The notes under the pieces: model-generated
What the model was told of the DNA's origin: nothing
Databases searched by the model: none
Seen by the model: the letters and a program-made list of their open reading frames with translations, nothing else
Part shown: positions 28,508-37,375 of the stretch, piece by piece
Position numbering within the stretch: position 1 is the stretch's first letter
How the letters are laid out: each line of letters starts with the position of its first letter
Assembly (NCBI RefSeq): GCF_018343665.1
Contig: NZ_JAGYPM010000003.1
Location: 213,487 to 277,486, forward strand
Direction of reading: 5' to 3'
Source: Cytobacillus citreus
GTDB lineage: Bacteria; Bacillota; Bacilli; Bacillales; Cytobacillaceae
Length of the DNA: 64,000 nt
Program-made: the position numbers and the translations under genes

Positions 28508-29569
28508 TCATTTATGAATTTTCCTCTGACTAAATCCTTTTGTATCAATACTTCTTTCATTTAGCCAATGATGTGTATGACCTGAAATAATAATAGGAGT
28601 TTTCTGAAGATCTTTAATCGATACTGCACCAAGGGCTGTCATCATGATCGCTAATTCTGAATGCATGACTTGGATAACCTCAATTAATGATTCGATTCCA
28701 TGATTCATTAAGATTTTTAGGAAATACCCTGCTATCCCTACAGCATCTGCACCTAACGCAATCGCCTTTGCAATATCAAGACTAGTTTGAATGCCGCCAG
28801 AACCTAAAACAGATAAATCTTTACTGCCATTTTTTGCTTCCACAATTGAAATAGAAGTCGGAATGCCCCACTCATTAAAAAATTGTAAATCACTTTCTCG
28901 TCTTTCATTTTCAATTTGAGCAAAATTTGTTCCGCCAAATCCACCGACATCGACTGCGGATACACCGACTGATTCAAGTTTAGAAACTGTTTCTTTATTC
29001 ATTCCGAATCCAACTTCCTTTACGATTATCGGGACATCGGTTTTTTTAACGATATCCTCAATACGGTAAAGTGCTGAACGGAAGTCTCGGTCACCCTCTG
29101 GCATTGTCAGTTCTTGCACGACATTTAAGTGTATTTGCAGCGCATTTGCCTCAATCATATCAATTGCACCCTTTGCTTGATCGACTGTTGCCTCACTGCC
29201 TAAATTTCCGATTATGATGCCATTAGGGAATTCTTTACGTACCACCTGATATGTTTCTTTTTCTGATGGGTCCTTAAGCGCAGACATTTGGGAACCTACT
29301 GAAATAGCTAAATCTAGCTCTTTCGCAACTAACGCAAGATTGCGGTTTAATTGTAATGTCTTTTCTCCCCCACCACCTGTCATACCATTGATAAAAATTG
29401 GCGAACTTAAATGAAGTTCGCCAATTTTTGTACATAAATTTGCCTTTTCTAATGCCGTATTAGGTAAACTTTGGTGGATAAATGCAATATCCTCAAAACC
29501 TGCAAGCCGTTTTTGGCCTGTTGTAAGTGCTATTTGTATATGATCCCATTTTCGTTTTGATCTAGACAC
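28508..29569 (-). CDS. fni: Isopentenyl-diphosphate delta-isomerase, type 2
   Basis: This FMN/NADPH enzyme interconverts IPP and DMAPP and supplies the prenyl units used by HepST. It shows [13 protein letters not shown], the [20 protein letters not shown] active region, [24 protein letters not shown] and [12 protein letters not shown] at 29569 ([10 protein letters not shown]) has GGTGAT just upstream and matches the family start. ATG at 29581 has no site. It follows the S1-domain gene by 14 bp, so the two are probably cotranscribed. Confidence 0.95.
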   Translation of the reverse strand: MSRSKRKWDHIQIALTTGQKRLAGFEDIAFIHQSLPNTALEKANLCTKIGELHLSSPIFINGMTGGGGEKTLQLNRNLALVAKELDLAISVGSQMSALKDPSEKETYQVVRKEFPNGIIIGNLGSEATVDQAKGAIDMIEANALQIHLNVVQELTMPEGDRDFRSALYRIEDIVKKTDVPIIVKEVGFGMNKETVSKLESVGVSAVDVGGFGGTNFAQIENERRESDLQFFNEWGIPTSISIVEAKNGSKDLSVLGSGGIQTSLDIAKAIALGADAVGIAGYFLKILMNHGIESLIEVIQVMHSELAIMMTALGAVSIKDLQKTPIIISGHTHHWLNERSIDTKGFSQRKIHK

Positions 29570-29583
29570 AATAATCACCATTT

Positions 29584-30720
29584 TTATTTTAAATTCTTTA
29601 ACTGATCACCAATCACTTCACCGAGCTGGAATCCTTTTGATTCCTCTGGAAGCTCATAATCAGTTACAGTCTCAGTCTCTCTTTCTTGGAGCTCTTTTAA
29701 ACTGAGAGATAGACGCTTGTCTTGTTCATTCACATCTAGTACCTTTACCTCGACCTCTTGACCTTCCTTTAATACCTCATGAGGTGTAGCTATATGCTTA
29801 TGAGAGATTTGGGAGATATGAACAAGTCCTTCAACTCCAGGGAATAACTCAATGAACGCCCCATAGGATACAAGCCTTTTTACAACACCACTTAGTGTAC
29901 TGCCTTTTGGAGCTTTATCAGATATATTAGTCCATGGTCCAGGAAGTGTTTCTTTAATGGATAATGAGATTCTTTCATTCGTACGATCAACACTTAAAAT
30001 CTTAACTTGAACTTTTTGACCTTCTTCTACAACATCTGACGGTTTGTTAATATGTTCATGGGACAATTGTGATATATGAACAAGCCCATCAAGTCCACCA
30101 ATATCAACAAAAGCACCAAAATCAGATATTCTCTGTACAGTTCCTTCTAATACCTGACCTGCTTCAAGCGATTCTAATAGTTGATTCTTTTGCTTTCCTT
30201 TTTCTTCTTCAACAACTGCACGATGAGATAGAATCAAGCGGTTTTTCTCTTTCTCTAGCTCAACAATTTTAAAGGCCATTGTTTTACCTTTATAATCAGA
30301 AAAATCCTCTACAAAGAATGCTTCAACAAGTGATGCAGGTACAAATCCGCGTACACCTAGATCAACAACCAATCCGCCTTTAACTACATCCTTAATTTCT
30401 GCATCAAAAGTTTCACCATTTTTAAATTTTTCCTCAAGATTTGCCCATGATTTCTCAGCGTCTACTTTTCGTTTAGATAATATTAAGGCTTCCTCTTCCA
30501 CTTTAAGGACTTCAAGCTCAAGCTGATCTCCTTCTGAAACTACATCACTTGCTTTTTCAACATGAAGGCTAGATAATTCACTAATAGGAATAATACCATC
30601 AAGCTTACAATCATTAATATTGATAATGACTTGCTTCTCCTCAACTTTTGTAACTTGCCCAGATACCTTATCCCCAACTTCGAAATTTTTCACTTCAACT
30701 TGATTCATCTCTTCAGTCAT
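29584..30720 (-). CDS. ypfD: S1 RNA-binding domain protein (ribosomal S1 homologue)
   Basis: The 378-residue protein has four S1 repeats of about 70 residues each (starting near [48 protein letters not shown] and [20 protein letters not shown]). It resembles the four-repeat S1 of low-GC Gram-positives, which is not a stable ribosomal protein as in E. coli. Repeats 3 and 4 are the most canonical, with [16 protein letters not shown] at 30720 follows AAGGAGGAG. It lies between plsC and fni. Confidence 0.93.
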   Translation of the reverse strand: MTEEMNQVEVKNFEVGDKVSGQVTKVEEKQVIININDCKLDGIIPISELSSLHVEKASDVVSEGDQLELEVLKVEEEALILSKRKVDAEKSWANLEEKFKNGETFDAEIKDVVKGGLVVDLGVRGFVPASLVEAFFVEDFSDYKGKTMAFKIVELEKEKNRLILSHRAVVEEEKGKQKNQLLESLEAGQVLEGTVQRISDFGAFVDIGGLDGLVHISQLSHEHINKPSDVVEEGQKVQVKILSVDRTNERISLSIKETLPGPWTNISDKAPKGSTLSGVVKRLVSYGAFIELFPGVEGLVHISQISHKHIATPHEVLKEGQEVEVKVLDVNEQDKRLSLSLKELQERETETVTDYELPEESKGFQLGEVIGDQLKNLK

Positions 30721-30738
30721 ATGTACTCCTCCTTATTT

Positions 30739-30830
30739 GAAATGCAAAAGTGTCTTCGGAACAATTAGATTGCTCTTCCCGATGACCACTTGTAGTAGCT
30801 TTCCTTATGAGGTAAGACAGCTATCTAATT
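30739..30830. repeat. Dispersed repeat family C, short copy 3
   Basis: AAATGCAAAAGTGTCTTCGGAACAATTA is followed by TAGTAGCTTTCCTTATGAGG and a closing GACAGCTATCTAATT. The order and ends match the longer copies, with the middle missing. It lies between plsC and the S1 gene. Confidence 0.6.
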
Positions 30831-30890
30831 ATTATAAAATTCCTTTTTACTAACTTCTTACAAACGACTTATTTTGTCAAGCAAGAAGGT

Positions 30891-31478
30891 TTAACGATTT
30901 TCATTTATCAGTTTACGGATTTCTTCCATGATTAATTCAGTTGTCTCCTCAGCAGAAGCTTTCTTATCACGAAGTTCCTGTATGTTTATTGGTTTTCCAT
31001 ATATGACTTTTAATCTTTTAAAAGCCTTATAAGGGCCAATTATTGCACAAGGTACTACCGCTGCATCTGTGCGTAGGGCAAAAAAGCCCACACCTGACAG
31101 CCCTTTCGTCAATTCCCCTGTTTTACTTCTTGTTCCTTCAGGAAAAATCCCTAAAACATGGCCTTCTTTTAAAATTGCCAGTCCTTTTCTTAATGCTTCA
31201 CGATCACTCATACCCCTTTTAACAGGAAAAGCATTTAGATTACTGACTATTTTCCCCAATAAAGGGACCTTAAAAAGCTCTTCCTTAGCCATGAAGTGAA
31301 CAGGGCGTGGTGCGTTAATCCCAACAACAGGAGGATCAAAATTATTAATATGGTTAGAGCACAGCAGTACTCCACCTTCTTTTGGAAAATGTTCTCTTCC
31401 AGTAACTTCAAAACGATATATTGGTTTTAAAATTCCCAGAACAACTGATTTAACAAATGAATAAAACGTCAATATCAT
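30891..31478 (-). CDS. plsC: 1-acyl-sn-glycerol-3-phosphate acyltransferase
   Basis: The enzyme acylates lysophosphatidic acid to phosphatidic acid at the membrane. The family blocks are clear: catalytic [10 protein letters not shown] (HX4D), [29 protein letters not shown] and VVPCAIIG. It has 195 residues with one N-terminal hydrophobic stretch. It overlaps the cmk stop by four bases (ATGA), so the two are translationally coupled. B. subtilis 168 lacks an obvious plsC at this site, but other Bacillus species carry cmk-plsC. Confidence 0.93.
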   Translation of the reverse strand: MILTFYSFVKSVVLGILKPIYRFEVTGREHFPKEGGVLLCSNHINNFDPPVVGINAPRPVHFMAKEELFKVPLLGKIVSNLNAFPVKRGMSDREALRKGLAILKEGHVLGIFPEGTRSKTGELTKGLSGVGFFALRTDAAVVPCAIIGPYKAFKRLKVIYGKPINIQELRDKKASAEETTELIMEEIRKLINENR

Positions 31479-32149
31479 CCGATCCTTTCAAGGGCAAGCA
31501 CCATAATTCTCTCAACAACTTGTTCAATCGTTAGAGCCGTCGTATCAATTTCAACAGCATCCGCTGCTTTTTTTAATGGTGCGAATTCCCGTTCTGAATC
31601 TAATTTATCCCTCAATGAGATTTCTTCTTTTAATTTCGCTAGATCGGAAGGAAATCCCTTTTGAATATTTTCATTATGTCTGCGAATTGCTCGTTCATCC
31701 ACGGAAGCCAATAGAAAAACCTTCACTTCTGCATCCGGAAGGACATGTGTTCCTATATCTCTTCCATCCATTACTACCCCGCCATTCACAGCAAAGCTTT
31801 TTTGCCTTTCAACCATCTCTTCTCTTACTAATTTATGTTTTGCCACAATGGATACGGTATTCGTTACTTCACGAGTCCTAATATCTTCCGACACATTTTC
31901 TTCGTCAAGGAATATTAACTGACCTTGATCACCGGGAAGTAAAATGATTGTTGTATCATTTAATAAATTTATCAATTCATCTTCATTTTCTAAGCTTATA
32001 TGTTTTTTTAACGCTTTATACGTTAGTGCCCGATACATTGCGCCAGTATCTATATAAATATACGAAAGTTTTTCGGCTACAAATTTCGCTACGGTGCTTT
32101 TCCCTGCTGCTGCAGGACCATCAATTGCTATTGAAATCTTCTTGTTCAT
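31475..32149 (-). CDS. cmk: Cytidylate kinase
   Basis: The enzyme phosphorylates CMP and dCMP. The N-terminal P-loop [26 protein letters not shown] and [22 protein letters not shown] are all typical. It has 224 residues. ATG at 32149 follows GGAGGC. It leads the cmk-plsC pair and is followed by the S1 gene, the usual cmk/S1 neighbourhood. Confidence 0.97.
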   Translation of the reverse strand: MNKKISIAIDGPAAAGKSTVAKFVAEKLSYIYIDTGAMYRALTYKALKKHISLENEDELINLLNDTTIILLPGDQGQLIFLDEENVSEDIRTREVTNTVSIVAKHKLVREEMVERQKSFAVNGGVVMDGRDIGTHVLPDAEVKVFLLASVDERAIRRHNENIQKGFPSDLAKLKEEISLRDKLDSEREFAPLKKAADAVEIDTTALTIEQVVERIMVLALERIG

Positions 32150-32233
32150 AGTGCCTCCTGAATATGTTTCTTGTCTACTTTATTTTAACATATGATTACA
32201 TAAATAACCGAATTAATCTATGTTAGTATAATC

Positions 32234-32435
32234 AGAACAAATGCGCAAGCGCCTTCGGAACAATTAAAGGACAAATTGTTCCTGCGATGAATATTCAAAG
32301 AAGCTTTCCTTATCCTGTCGCATTGTCGACACTAGTACGTCCTGTACGTCGGAGGTAGGCGCTGGAGCTGAACATAGATAAACTATATCTAAAGTTATCA
32401 ACAGATAGCGAAAATTATAATTTCCTATACAAAAA
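32234..32435. repeat. Dispersed repeat family C, copy 4 (internally deleted)
   Basis: The copy starts AGAACAAATGCGCAAGCGCC and is nearly identical to the copy at 61143-61445 over both arms, including about 65 bp of tail (GATAAACTATATCT ... AATTTCCTATAC). It lacks the central 100 bp or so that the other has between GCTTTCCTT and CCTGTCGCATTG. It lies between ypfB and cmk. Confidence 0.85.
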
Positions 32436-32456
32436 AAAAGCAGGCTCAGCCCGCTT
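32431..32456 (-). terminator. Terminator of ypfB
   Basis: An AGCGGGC/GCCTGCT stem (one mismatch) with a 3-base loop is followed on the minus strand by nine T, directly behind the ypfB stop. Confidence 0.85.
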
Positions 32457-32461
32457 AAAAA

Positions 32462-32641
32462 TTATTTACCCCTAAATGTTTCCAGAAATTCCGTGAAATT
32501 ATTATCAGTTACCCCTTCGTATTGGGTAAGCTGTTTCAGTTCAGGGAAAATATTCAATTTATGAAAAAATAATTGAGTTATGATCAAGAATAAAAATTGA
32601 ATCATAATAATTTTAATAATGATTCTTTCTATTGCCTTCAT
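32462..32641 (-). CDS. ypfB: YpfB, small membrane protein (DUF5359)
   Basis: This gene of 59 codons was read directly from the sequence. The peptide begins MKAIERIIIKIIMIQFLFLI, with one N-terminal membrane segment, and ends YEGVTDNNFTEFLETFRGK. It matches YpfB by size, by its LTQYEGVT segment and by its place between ypfA and cmk. The role is unknown. ATG at 32641 has CGGAG 9 bases upstream. Confidence 0.8.
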   Translation of the reverse strand: MKAIERIIIKIIMIQFLFLIITQLFFHKLNIFPELKQLTQYEGVTDNNFTEFLETFRGK

Positions 32642-32841
32642 AATAAGTCGCTCCGTATTTTTTATTCTTATTATGAGGGCGAATATGAAAAATTATACTT
32701 ATTTCCCCATATTAACGGCAGTAAGACCTGCATTTCTAGATTGCGAGTAACAAGATAGCTATTTCCGTAAATACCCGACAACAGACAATGCAAGGAAGGA
32801 TTGGGAGAGCATTAACATCACACATAGGAAAGGTGATAGCT

Positions 32842-32940
32842 ATGACATGGATGTTCAAGTCAGCCAAAAACCACAATTCATGGAATGTTACTTTAGCAAT
32901 ACTTCGCACGACCAAAAGAGAAGTATTATGGGAAACTTAG
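32842..32940 (+). CDS. Candidate 32-aa ORF of unknown function
   Basis: A plus-strand ORF of 32 codons follows AAAGGTGA at good spacing. The peptide begins MTWMFKSAKNHNSWNVTLAI and ends RTTKREVLWET. It contains no clear motif. Part of its DNA (CGCACGACCAAAAGAGAAG) resembles a segment of repeat family C, so it may be fortuitous. An imperfect GC-rich hairpin follows at about 32970-33000. I do not recognise it. Confidence 0.3.
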   Translation: MTWMFKSAKNHNSWNVTLAILRTTKREVLWET

Positions 32941-33010
32941 GAATCTGAGAGTATATTGTTCAATTATTATTCAGTGGGTGATTTTAGCCCGCACTGATTG
33001 GAGTTTCACT

Positions 33011-33673
33011 TTATACTTCTAATCCTTTTTTTCTATGTGCGAGTTGTCGGTCAAAACAGAAACGGAGTAAAATTTGTCTATCTAGCGGTGAAATATCAAT
33101 AAATTGAATAGAAATAATAGACTTTGATTCATTAACTTCCAATATTCTAATAATTTTGCTTTTCAATTTCAAATAATGGACCTCTCCATTTTGCATCGGC
33201 AAGACAAACCAATTATCAATCATCATATTCGGCGAAAGGTTTCTTTTATTATCACTAATAATAGCTGCACCCCCAGCACTAATATCATCAGTAACAGTTA
33301 CAAAAGGAGGGAATTCACCTTCTTCAGAAGCATAAACTGCAACATCTACAGCTGTTTCAACACGGACAAATTGCCGACGTTGAATCCTGACAAGCTGATC
33401 CGCACCAGGATATGATATGATGATCATCGGAATATTTAATTTTATTCTTCTCAACACTTCACATTCAAATAGGAAAACAGATCCATCTGCCGTAACAAAG
33501 CTAGCCTTAAATTGAGCCCCATCCATAAGAAATATAGTTCTACCAGTCTCCATATTAATTGGATAGTCAATATACAAGCTATTATCTTTCTTTTCAACAA
33601 TTTTACATTTATATTTTTCAATTTTATCAGAATATCTAGGCTCTAAAACAAGTACATCACCAATTTTAACCAT
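33011..33673 (-). CDS. ypfA: PilZ-domain cyclic di-GMP receptor YpfA (MotI/DgrA-like)
   Basis: The 220-residue protein has an N-terminal YcgR-like domain (about 1-95) and a C-terminal PilZ domain with the c-di-GMP signature RRQFVR ... DDISAGG. In B. subtilis the homologue inhibits flagellar motility when bound to c-di-GMP. That role is inferred here from family and position. ATG at 33673 (MVKIGDVLVLEP) matches the family. GTG and TTG codons a little upstream are alternatives. It lies between ypeB and ypfB. Confidence 0.9.
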   Translation of the reverse strand: MVKIGDVLVLEPRYSDKIEKYKCKIVEKKDNSLYIDYPINMETGRTIFLMDGAQFKASFVTADGSVFLFECEVLRRIKLNIPMIIISYPGADQLVRIQRRQFVRVETAVDVAVYASEEGEFPPFVTVTDDISAGGAAIISDNKRNLSPNMMIDNWFVLPMQNGEVHYLKLKSKIIRILEVNESKSIISIQFIDISPLDRQILLRFCFDRQLAHRKKGLEV

Positions 33674-33816
33674 CTGGACCACACTTTCCTTTTTCAAAAC
33701 AATAGAAAAATATCAAAATCCATTTCCTTTAAAGGATAATCTTGTCATTTAATTATGACATTTATCATGTTGTTTGTACATGATCATTTTTATTTTCAGG
33801 AGGGAAAATTAAAAAA

Positions 33817-33840
33817 GGGAAAAGCTATATTACTTTTCCC
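33817..33840 (-). terminator. Hairpin downstream of ypeB
   Basis: GGGAAAAG/CTTTTCCC arms with an 8-base AT loop form a short hairpin about 180 bp after the ypeB stop, on the far side of repeat B copy 3. The minus-strand tract beyond it is T-rich (TTTTTTAATTTTCCC). A degenerate copy of the same tract lies next to the ypeB stop. Confidence 0.5.
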
Positions 33841-33842
33841 TA

Positions 33843-33994
33843 CAGGCTTTTGACAAACGCTCGCTTTCTCACCTTCCTGCGGTGCTCATTATCCATCCAT
33901 GACAACTCCGCTCCTCGTAAGGCTTCGTGCCTCGAAAGACAAGAGTTTTCAATCAGCCTAAAATGTATTAATTTATACTTTGTCTATACTCTGA
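33843..33994. repeat. Dispersed repeat family B, copy 3
   Basis: It starts CAGGCTTTTGACAAACGCTC and contains GCGGTGCTCATTATCCATCC, GCTCCTCGTAAGGCTTCGTG and TTTTCAATCAGCCTA, all in family order. It is slightly shorter than the other copies. It lies between ypfA and ypeB and is flanked by two related tracts, GGAAAAGCTATATTACTTTTC and GGAAAAAGCTATAAAACTTTTC. Confidence 0.8.
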
Positions 33995-34018
33995 AGGAAA
34001 AAGCTATAAAACTTTTCA

Positions 34019-35368
34019 CTAAACAACATTCTCAAAAATGGGTTCTGCATTTTCAAGTTTTTCAACTTTTTCTTCATGTCCATTATCTGAATTAATAAAA
34101 ATTCGATACGTATCCTCTCCAAGAGTACCAAGAAACTCATAGCAAAGGACCTCTTGATTAATATCATTTTGAATTATTGCTAACCCTTCTTCCATTATTT
34201 TCACTTGAGGATTAATTTTAGTCCTTGCATCTTCTATTGAAATAACCGGTTTTGGAATATTTCTTTTATGGTTAGATCTTAAATAGTCTTCTGCAGAAAA
34301 CCCAACTATATTCCCATTATCCAGCGCAATTTTAACATTTATTGAATCAGGGTATATCCTTATATCATTTTGTTTTGAAACAAATGTAAACACACCTGTA
34401 TGATTATATTGTGCACTTTCGAAAAGGTCTAAATCTTTAAATCCATTTTCTTTTAAGAAGGATACTGCTCTATTGCTAGCCTCATTTAAACTAATTGTTT
34501 GTTTTTTAATATCCCTGTCTAAAATAAACCAAATTGGATAGCCGCCTTTTTTTGTAATATCCATACTAGCTTCCTGTTTTGTTTTCTTATCTTGAATTGT
34601 GACACTATAAAAACCGTAAGCGGATCCTTTTCCATTTTCTGTTACGTTAATGTTTACATTATTGCCGAATCCTGCATAATTTTTTGCTTCTTGGACTGCT
34701 TCATTTTCTGTTATTTCTTTACCTTTTAAATATTGGAAGTTTTTATCTTTTTTCTCGAGACTTACCATAGTAGGACCGAGATCAGTCTCCCCATGCCCTT
34801 CAACTGTTTTTTCAACTGTTTTAAAACCATCTATGATCGTATTGTCAGCAGCTTCTTTCCCCGTTGCAAGCGCCATTTCTACATCCATCCAGCGGAGATT
34901 ATTTTTTAATACTAAATGCTGAACCTTACGCAATTCGTTTTGTATATCAGCTGAATTTGAGTATAATTTCTTTAAGTTTTGATATTCTTTGTCAGTTAGT
35001 GGTTCTTTATCTAGATCTCTTACTGCTGTTCGATAACTAAAATCTCCGATATTAGAAAGAAACTCCTCCGTTTTATTAAAAGGAAGCAAGGTAAGCGGAA
35101 GCTGTCCAACATCTGAATGTGCCTCTGCCGTTAGCCTCCAAACATCAGCCAGCGCTGGTGATAATGATTTTCTAGAATTCATTGCCAATGTTGTTCCGAT
35201 TTTGTCATGTAATAAATCTATTTTATTGGTTAGGCCATGAAATGCCCTCTGATAATTATTTTCTGCATTAATGAGAATCGCATTTTTCTCACGATGCTCT
35301 TGGTAGCCCCAAAATGCAGTACCTGCTACTCCTAAAGTAAGTACACCTATTAATATTCCTCTAAGCAA
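34019..35368 (-). CDS. ypeB: Germination protein YpeB
   Basis: YpeB is the partner of SleB, needed for its assembly and stability in the spore inner membrane. The 449-residue protein has one N-terminal membrane segment, a helical N-terminal domain and PepSY-type domains toward the C-terminus (for example KGKEITENEAVQEAKNYAGFG and ISLNEASNRAVSFLKENGF). Start is TTG at 35368, preceded by GTGAGGTGAGGA. It begins 15 bp after the sleB stop in the conserved bicistron sleB-ypeB, a forespore SigG-type operon in relatives. Confidence 0.95.
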   Translation of the reverse strand: MLRGILIGVLTLGVAGTAFWGYQEHREKNAILINAENNYQRAFHGLTNKIDLLHDKIGTTLAMNSRKSLSPALADVWRLTAEAHSDVGQLPLTLLPFNKTEEFLSNIGDFSYRTAVRDLDKEPLTDKEYQNLKKLYSNSADIQNELRKVQHLVLKNNLRWMDVEMALATGKEAADNTIIDGFKTVEKTVEGHGETDLGPTMVSLEKKDKNFQYLKGKEITENEAVQEAKNYAGFGNNVNINVTENGKGSAYGFYSVTIQDKKTKQEASMDITKKGGYPIWFILDRDIKKQTISLNEASNRAVSFLKENGFKDLDLFESAQYNHTGVFTFVSKQNDIRIYPDSINVKIALDNGNIVGFSAEDYLRSNHKRNIPKPVISIEDARTKINPQVKIMEEGLAIIQNDINQEVLCYEFLGTLGEDTYRIFINSDNGHEEKVEKLENAEPIFENVV

Positions 35369-35382
35369 TATTCCTCACCTCA

Positions 35383-36228
35383 CTATTTACAAAAAATATG
35401 TTTACCAATTCTTTTAATCTGTGGCCTCGACCAAATCCAAGCACTTGTCGCTGTATCTGGATTAAAATAGTATAATGCATTTCCAGTTGGGTCCCAGCCA
35501 TTAATCGCATCAATCACCGCCTCTTTAGCCCTTTCATTCGGGGTTAGCCAAATTTGTCCATCAGCGACCGCAGTAAACGCACCTGGTTCAAAAATAACGC
35601 CTGAAACAGTATTTGGGAAAGTAGCGCTATTTACACGGTTCAGAATAACTGCTGCGACAGCAACTTGACCTGTATATGGTTCACCCCTCGACTCACCATA
35701 TACAGCATTTGCCATTAATTGAATATCGTTTTGTGAAAATCCGTTAGGCACATTAGCAGCTGTTGGTTTTTGCTGTGTTGGTTTTTGCTGCGTTGGTTTA
35801 GTCTTTTTTGCAGGTGCTCCCTTAGCAGGTTTCTTTTGAGCTTCAAGATTCATTCCACCGTAATGAGTAAACTTATTTCCCTTTGCAATTTGATTCTTGA
35901 CAAATTGTTCATTATAATTTGATGCCTTGACAAGTTTATTTTTCGTATCAGCTCCACCAAGTCCATCAATCTTTAAACCAAATTCATATTGAAAATTTCT
36001 TAAAGCCCAGTAAGTTCCCCATCCAAAAACTCCGTCAATCTTACCATTGTAAAAACCAAGATATTGCAGCCTTGATTGCAGTTCTATCACATCATCTCCT
36101 ACAGCTCCTTGTTGGATCACTTGATTTGAAAAAGCTAAAGCTCTTTCCTCATTGCCATTCATGGGAAGTACCATTATACATAGAGAGATAATAAGAATTA
36201 CCTTAGTAAACAACATGTTCTTTTTCAT
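35383..36228 (-). CDS. sleB: Spore cortex-lytic enzyme SleB
   Basis: This lytic transglycosylase degrades cortex during germination. The 281-residue protein has a signal peptide (about 1-32), a peptidoglycan-binding domain (VIELQSRLQYLGFYNGKIDG, about 47-105), a Lys/Pro/Gln linker with three near-identical KPTQQ units, and a C-terminal Hydrolase_2 catalytic domain with MANAVYGESRGEPYTGQVAV and AAVILNRV. ATG at 36228 follows GGAGG. It is upstream of ypeB. Confidence 0.97.
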   Translation of the reverse strand: MKKNMLFTKVILIISLCIMVLPMNGNEERALAFSNQVIQQGAVGDDVIELQSRLQYLGFYNGKIDGVFGWGTYWALRNFQYEFGLKIDGLGGADTKNKLVKASNYNEQFVKNQIAKGNKFTHYGGMNLEAQKKPAKGAPAKKTKPTQQKPTQQKPTAANVPNGFSQNDIQLMANAVYGESRGEPYTGQVAVAAVILNRVNSATFPNTVSGVIFEPGAFTAVADGQIWLTPNERAKEAVIDAINGWDPTGNALYYFNPDTATSAWIWSRPQIKRIGKHIFCK

Positions 36229-36270
36229 GGATAGTAACCTCCAATGTAAATCTTTATAACATTATCTCTA

Positions 36271-36298
36271 TATTTTGTAGTAGTTGGTTTTTTATGCA
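36271..36298 (-). promoter_or_regulatory. Weak candidate forespore promoter of sleB-ypeB
   Basis: On the minus strand, TGCATA (36298-36293) and CAAAATA (36277-36271) are 15 bases apart and resemble SigG-type elements. sleB-ypeB is SigG-dependent in B. subtilis. The spacing is short and the -10 imperfect, so this is only a suggestion. Confidence 0.3.
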
Positions 36299-36310
36299 AA
36301 CACATGGAAA

Positions 36311-36347
36311 TAAAAAAACTCTTCATTCGATATTGGAATGAAGAGTT
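36311..36347 (-). terminator. Terminator of prsW
   Basis: AACTCTTCATTC and GAATGAAGAGTT form a 12-bp stem with a 7-base loop, followed on the minus strand by a T run, immediately after the prsW stop. Confidence 0.88.
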
Positions 36348-36348
36348 C

Positions 36349-37020
36349 TTAGAAGTCTAGCTGATTTCTGAAATGTTGGGCACTTAATTCTCTAGCTTTC
36401 TTAACTTTTCTTAATCCTAACCACCAAAGGAAAGTCATAAATGGAAACATTACAAATTGCCAATTTTTTTGAGTAATTAATATGAAGTCGTAGGTACCGT
36501 GAAGAATGATAGGAAAAAGTAATGAAAGAATAATCCATTTATATTTAGAGGTTGCTGAAAATTTCCCTTTTCCTATATAATAACCCATGATAACTCCAAA
36601 CAACGCATGACTTGATACGGGAAGAAGAGCCCGGCCAATCGCATGTTCTAACCCATACGTAATAAGATAAAAAATATTTTCTAACGTAGCAAAGCCTAAT
36701 GAAACAGATGCCCCATAGACAATTCCATCATATGGTTCATCAAAATCTACATGCTGATAGATAGTATAGAATAAAATAAACCATTTAAAAAATTCCTCTA
36801 GCGTTGCTGAGGAGAGAAACGCATTTATAAAGCTGGACTCGATCAAATTTTCAGTTTCGAGAACATACTGAATAAACGCTATTGGGAATACAAGCAGCGC
36901 ACCAAATAAAAAAGTCTTAAATACTGTATAGATTGGCTCTGAATCATATTGATCTTTTAAATAAAAATAGCTTAACAACGCTAATCCAGGGGCAATACCC
37001 GCAGATAATATACCAAGCAT
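36349..37020 (-). CDS. prsW: Intramembrane protease PrsW
   Basis: This multispanning M82 protease performs site-1 cleavage of anti-sigma factor RsiW in B. subtilis. The 223-residue protein has about seven membrane segments, the catalytic glutamate motif [11 protein letters not shown], and histidine motifs [15 protein letters not shown] and HGTYDFILI. The ATG at 37020 follows GAGGCC. It lies upstream of sleB (gene ypdC in older maps) and ends at a strong terminator. Confidence 0.92.
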   Translation of the reverse strand: MLGILSAGIAPGLALLSYFYLKDQYDSEPIYTVFKTFLFGALLVFPIAFIQYVLETENLIESSFINAFLSSATLEEFFKWFILFYTIYQHVDFDEPYDGIVYGASVSLGFATLENIFYLITYGLEHAIGRALLPVSSHALFGVIMGYYIGKGKFSATSKYKWIILSLLFPIILHGTYDFILITQKNWQFVMFPFMTFLWWLGLRKVKKARELSAQHFRNQLDF

Positions 37021-37042
37021 GTACTGGCCTCTTTTCTATAAT

Positions 37043-37105
37043 TAAAAAACTTTTCATTGCCATGTCCTTCTGGCGAATGGTTAGTTTTTCTTAAACAATC
37101 TTAAA
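37043..37105. repeat. Dispersed repeat family A, fragment 4
   Basis: TTAAAAAACTTTTCATTGCCATGTCCTTCTGGCGAATGGTTAG, followed by TTTCTTAAACAATCTTA, keeps the order of family A landmarks (CCAAGTCC, GGCGAATGCC, TTTCTTATGCGATCTTA) but is diverged and truncated. It lies in the prsW-ansA divergent gap. Confidence 0.45.
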
Positions 37106-37285
37106 AGCAGTATAATGAATCAAAATTCAATTTCTCGTTAATACGCTAAAACACTTAGCCAAAGAAATAATTAGTGCTTTTTTCTATTTGCAACAATACT
37201 TCATAGAAGGAAACAATAATAATTATCACCTTCTTAATCGTATCATGATATGAGTAGAAAGAAAATCATATTTCTATAAATAGCA

Positions 37286-37340
37286 CAAAAAGTGTATTAT
37301 CACTCGATTCGTGCCATTTCGACCAAAAACACACTTTTTG
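37286..37340 (+). promoter_or_regulatory. Inverted repeat upstream of ansA
   Basis: Perfect 10-bp arms CAAAAAGTGT (37286-37295) and ACACTTTTTG (37331-37340) are separated by 35 bases and lie 36-90 bp before the ansA start. No T run follows, so it is not a simple terminator. It could be an operator or leader structure controlling ansA. Confidence 0.4.
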
Positions 37341-37375
37341 CACTTTGGAAATTTTAGAAAGTCGAGGGAATCATA

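Noticed and set aside
35760..35810. Short tandem repeat in sleB
   Set aside because: It encodes the KPTQQ linker units of SleB. A low-complexity linker is normal between its two domains.
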